A DNA stretch of 40,491 nucleotides from Thiorhodococcus mannitoliphagus (GTDB lineage: Bacteria; Pseudomonadota; Gammaproteobacteria; Chromatiales; Chromatiaceae). Location of the stretch: contig NZ_JAAIJR010000046.1 in the NCBI RefSeq assembly GCF_010915725.1, forward strand, positions 1 through 40,491, in the 5' to 3' direction. The position numbers and the translations under genes are program-made. The notes beneath the pieces were generated by a model. That model did not search any database. It worked only from the letters and a program-made list of their open reading frames with translations, and was not told the DNA's origin. Positions 38,862-40,491 of this stretch are shown here, in pieces. Every line of letters starts with the position of its first letter. Positions within the stretch are counted from its first letter, which is position 1.

Positions 38862-39952
38862 GCCTGGGCCCTCGCGGGTGGATCATTGCGGGCGTCGCCA
38901 AAGGCAGTCTCAACACCGTACTGCCCAAGACGCTGCTGGGTGCTAAGTCCAGCGATGACGGCATTCTCGATGCTCTCCAACATGGCGCTCAGACGCTGGT
39001 CAATGGCGGGGAAGGCGTCCTTGGCTTTCTCGCGCAGCTCGGCGATGCTGCCCAGCACGGCCTCGAGTTCCATGGTCTCGCGCTTGAGCGCCTGCATGGC
39101 GGACTCCTGGTCTTCGACGTGTGTCGAGATCAGACGCGCCTGCCGCGTGAGTGCCTCTAGACTGGTCTGAGCGTTCGAGACGCCCGCGATCGCATTGTCG
39201 AGCTGATCTCCCAGGGCTTCCATGTGTCTGCGATAGTCGTCCTGCCACTGCAGAAGCTTCTCCACGGCGCCGTCGAGGCGGCTGAAGTTCTCGCCGAACT
39301 GCTCGCCGAGGTTGCTGTTGAAGTCGCGGATGACGGATTCGAGCGCGGCGATGAGCTGACGCGAGCCCATTTCGCTGAGCTGCTCGGCGAAACCTTGCAT
39401 CGCGGCCAGGTGGCTTTGGTGTTGGCGTTCCAGGGTTTCGATCAGTCGCTCGTCCATCTGGCTCAAGCGGTCGCTGAGCTGCAGGGTGGCGGTCAGCTGG
39501 GCCTCCGCGATTTGTCCTTGCTGCTCAATGAGCGTCAAAAGATTGGCATCCGCAGGCGAATCGCTCGCGAGCTGCTCTGGGGTGTCTTCAGGCAGCGCGC
39601 TGTCATGCCGAGTGACGAGCAGCAGGCGGAGTGCTGCCGAGAGCAGAATGCCCACAATACTGGTCGTGAAGGCCGTCTTCAGGCCATCAAGCAGCAATGG
39701 AATGCTATACTCGATCCGCGTGGAATCGAAGTCCAGCAGGCCGATGGCGATTCCCAGGAAGGTCCCGAGAATGCCCAGGGTGGTCAGTAGCGTCGGCGTG
39801 CTCTGGTAGAAGGCCGTTGCCCGTCTCATGACGATGGTCGTCACGGCAACGGCGAAGAAAATCAGCATGACGACCACAAAGATCCCCGTGACCATGGTGG
39901 AGTCCATGCTTTCGAGCATCCCGACGACGCCAAGGGCGATCGATTCGAACAT
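38858..39952 (-). CDS. zorA: ZorA-like MotA/TolQ/ExbB proton-channel protein with coiled-coil tail
   Basis: This 364-aa protein has three membrane helices: VTGIFVVVMLIFFAVAVTTIV, LTTLGILGTFLGIAIGLL and AFTTSIVGILLSAALRLLLV. The TPTLLTTLGILGTFLGIAIGL and SIPLLLDGLKTAFTTSIVGI blocks match the ZorA type. About 230 residues of heptad-like helix follow (for example LSQMDERLIETLERQHQSHLAA), forming a cytoplasmic tail that looks shorter than the long tail of characterised ZorA. ZorAB forms a proton-driven motor that senses phage-triggered envelope change in Zorya. I chose the ATG at 39952 with a GGAAGG site eight bases upstream, over starts 30-42 bases earlier. No ZorC/D/E gene is visible beside it. 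Confidence 0.8.
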   Translation of the reverse strand: MFESIALGVVGMLESMDSTMVTGIFVVVMLIFFAVAVTTIVMRRATAFYQSTPTLLTTLGILGTFLGIAIGLLDFDSTRIEYSIPLLLDGLKTAFTTSIVGILLSAALRLLLVTRHDSALPEDTPEQLASDSPADANLLTLIEQQGQIAEAQLTATLQLSDRLSQMDERLIETLERQHQSHLAAMQGFAEQLSEMGSRQLIAALESVIRDFNSNLGEQFGENFSRLDGAVEKLLQWQDDYRRHMEALGDQLDNAIAGVSNAQTSLEALTRQARLISTHVEDQESAMQALKRETMELEAVLGSIAELREKAKDAFPAIDQRLSAMLESIENAVIAGLSTQQRLGQYGVETAFGDARNDPPARAQA

Positions 39953-40491
39953 GACGGGCCTTCCATTTGGAAAAATGATCATCGGCCCGCTCAAACTGGG
40001 CCTCTTGCCATCCTGTTCTGCAGGAACTGGGCCATGAGATCAGCCGGGACGCGTGAGCGGATTGGCGCAGCTCGCCCGGGAGCCGCGTCTGGCCAGGGTC
40101 GGACGCCACGGGATCGACGATCCAGGCGACGCTGCGCTGATTAGCTTCGTCAAGTTTTCGACGGAAACCGCCTCAACACCTAGCGGTTTCCCGAAATCAA
40201 CCGGAACAGCCGCTCCAAGCCTGCGTAGCCAGGCCATGCTGGCCTGGTTTGCCAGGGCTGGAAGCCCTGGCTACATAAAACCGATCGATGGTGAGCGGAA
40301 ACCGCAGCAGCGCTTGCGATCGGGTGGCGGTGTGGACAGGAACAATCCGGCGCTGGGCGGGGCAGACGGCCCCAGGGTGTATCCGTCGGTGGCCTTAGGG
40401 CTTGGCGACGCTAAGGTGATTTCCGAATAACAGTTTACCCGGTTAAGATGGGATTTACTCAACAGACTGACCCTATCGAGTCCGACCATGT
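39953..40491. other. Upstream region of zorA with palindromes
   Basis: These 539 bp run from zorA to the window edge. They include a perfect hairpin, GGAAACCGC (40163-40171) with GCGGTTTCC (40183-40191), and another GGAAACCGC at 40297-40305. The double-hairpin element lies at 40225-40274. The last 60 bp are AT-richer. Minus-strand frames here are low-complexity and I do not call a gene. Confidence 0.5.
40225..40274. repeat. Double-hairpin palindromic element (REP/BIME-like)
   Basis: GTAG and CTAC close the ends. Inside are two perfect hairpins, CCAGGCC-ATGCT-GGCCTGG (40229-40247) and CCAGGGCT-GGA-AGCCCTGG (40252-40270). The arrangement can form a three-way junction, as in paired REP/BIME elements. 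Only one copy is in the window. Confidence 0.85.

Noticed and set aside
38079-39952. Complete Zorya defence system
   Set aside because: Only the ZorA- and ZorB-like genes are seen; no effector gene is present on either side within the window.
38079-39952. Flagellar stator MotA/MotB
   Set aside because: The first gene has three helices and a long coiled-coil tail and lacks the MotA cytoplasmic loop between helices, and no flagellar genes adjoin it.
40271-40489. 72-codon minus-strand frame at the right edge
   Set aside because: It covers palindromic repeat DNA and gives a Ser/Pro-rich peptide; nothing supports it as a gene or as a Zorya component.

Overview
The window is a GC-rich, gene-dense stretch of a gammaproteobacterial chromosome. 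The ribosomal/tRNA cluster rpsP-rimM-trmD-rplS, a gammaproteobacterial-type exonuclease I (sbcB) and a cydDC pair support that class. The general feel of the proteins and the many small palindromic and tandem intergenic repeats suggest a purple sulfur bacterium or relative (Chromatiales). That narrower placement is inference; no photosynthesis or sulfur gene is in view. No rRNA, tRNA, CRISPR array, prophage or intact insertion sequence was seen.

Layout. 0-4 kb: a betaine-lipid pair (btaA and the start of btaB, minus strand), a DRE-TIM aldolase-like gene, and an overlapping pair made of a 2OG-Fe(II) oxygenase and a receiver-like protein. 4-15 kb: mostly short minus-strand operons. These hold an Sfum_1244-like protein divergent from a 184-aa unknown, a Nei-type DNA glycosylase with a DMT transporter, a small HPF/RaiA-like protein, an NDUFA9-like reductase convergent with a glycerate kinase/DUF455 pair, a small membrane protein, tsaB with a 308-aa unknown, and an adenosine-kinase-like PfkB protein. 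15-19.4 kb: mrfA and mrfB, the helicase/exonuclease repair pair, with an extra membrane-protein gene between them. 19.4-25 kb: a heptanucleotide array, cydC-cydD, and a VpsR-like AAA+ regulator whose sigma-54 contact loop is degenerate. 25-29 kb: a possible small gene, then rpsP-rimM-trmD-rplS and sbcB.

29-40.5 kb is the accessory-looking part. It holds two copies of a ~100-bp palindromic repeat (one inside a MITE-like element), a lipoprotein, trmO, a SprA-like zinc-protease-motif protein convergent with a YjfB-family motility protein, a PilZ protein, an EF-hand protein, two HDOD proteins, and a MotA/MotB-like pair that resembles ZorA/ZorB of the Zorya anti-phage systems. No Zorya effector gene is visible beside the pair, so its role is open.

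Working together: many neighbours overlap by four bases (ATGA or GTGA) and are probably translationally coupled (btaA/btaB, oxygenase/receiver-like, nei/DMT, glycerate kinase/DUF455, cydD/cydC, zorA/zorB). Three gene products act at or next to position 37 of the tRNA anticodon loop (TsaB, TrmO, TrmD), but they sit in separate operons. The 31.5-40 kb genes share a theme of surface, motility and second-messenger proteins. A common function there is a hypothesis from proximity only.
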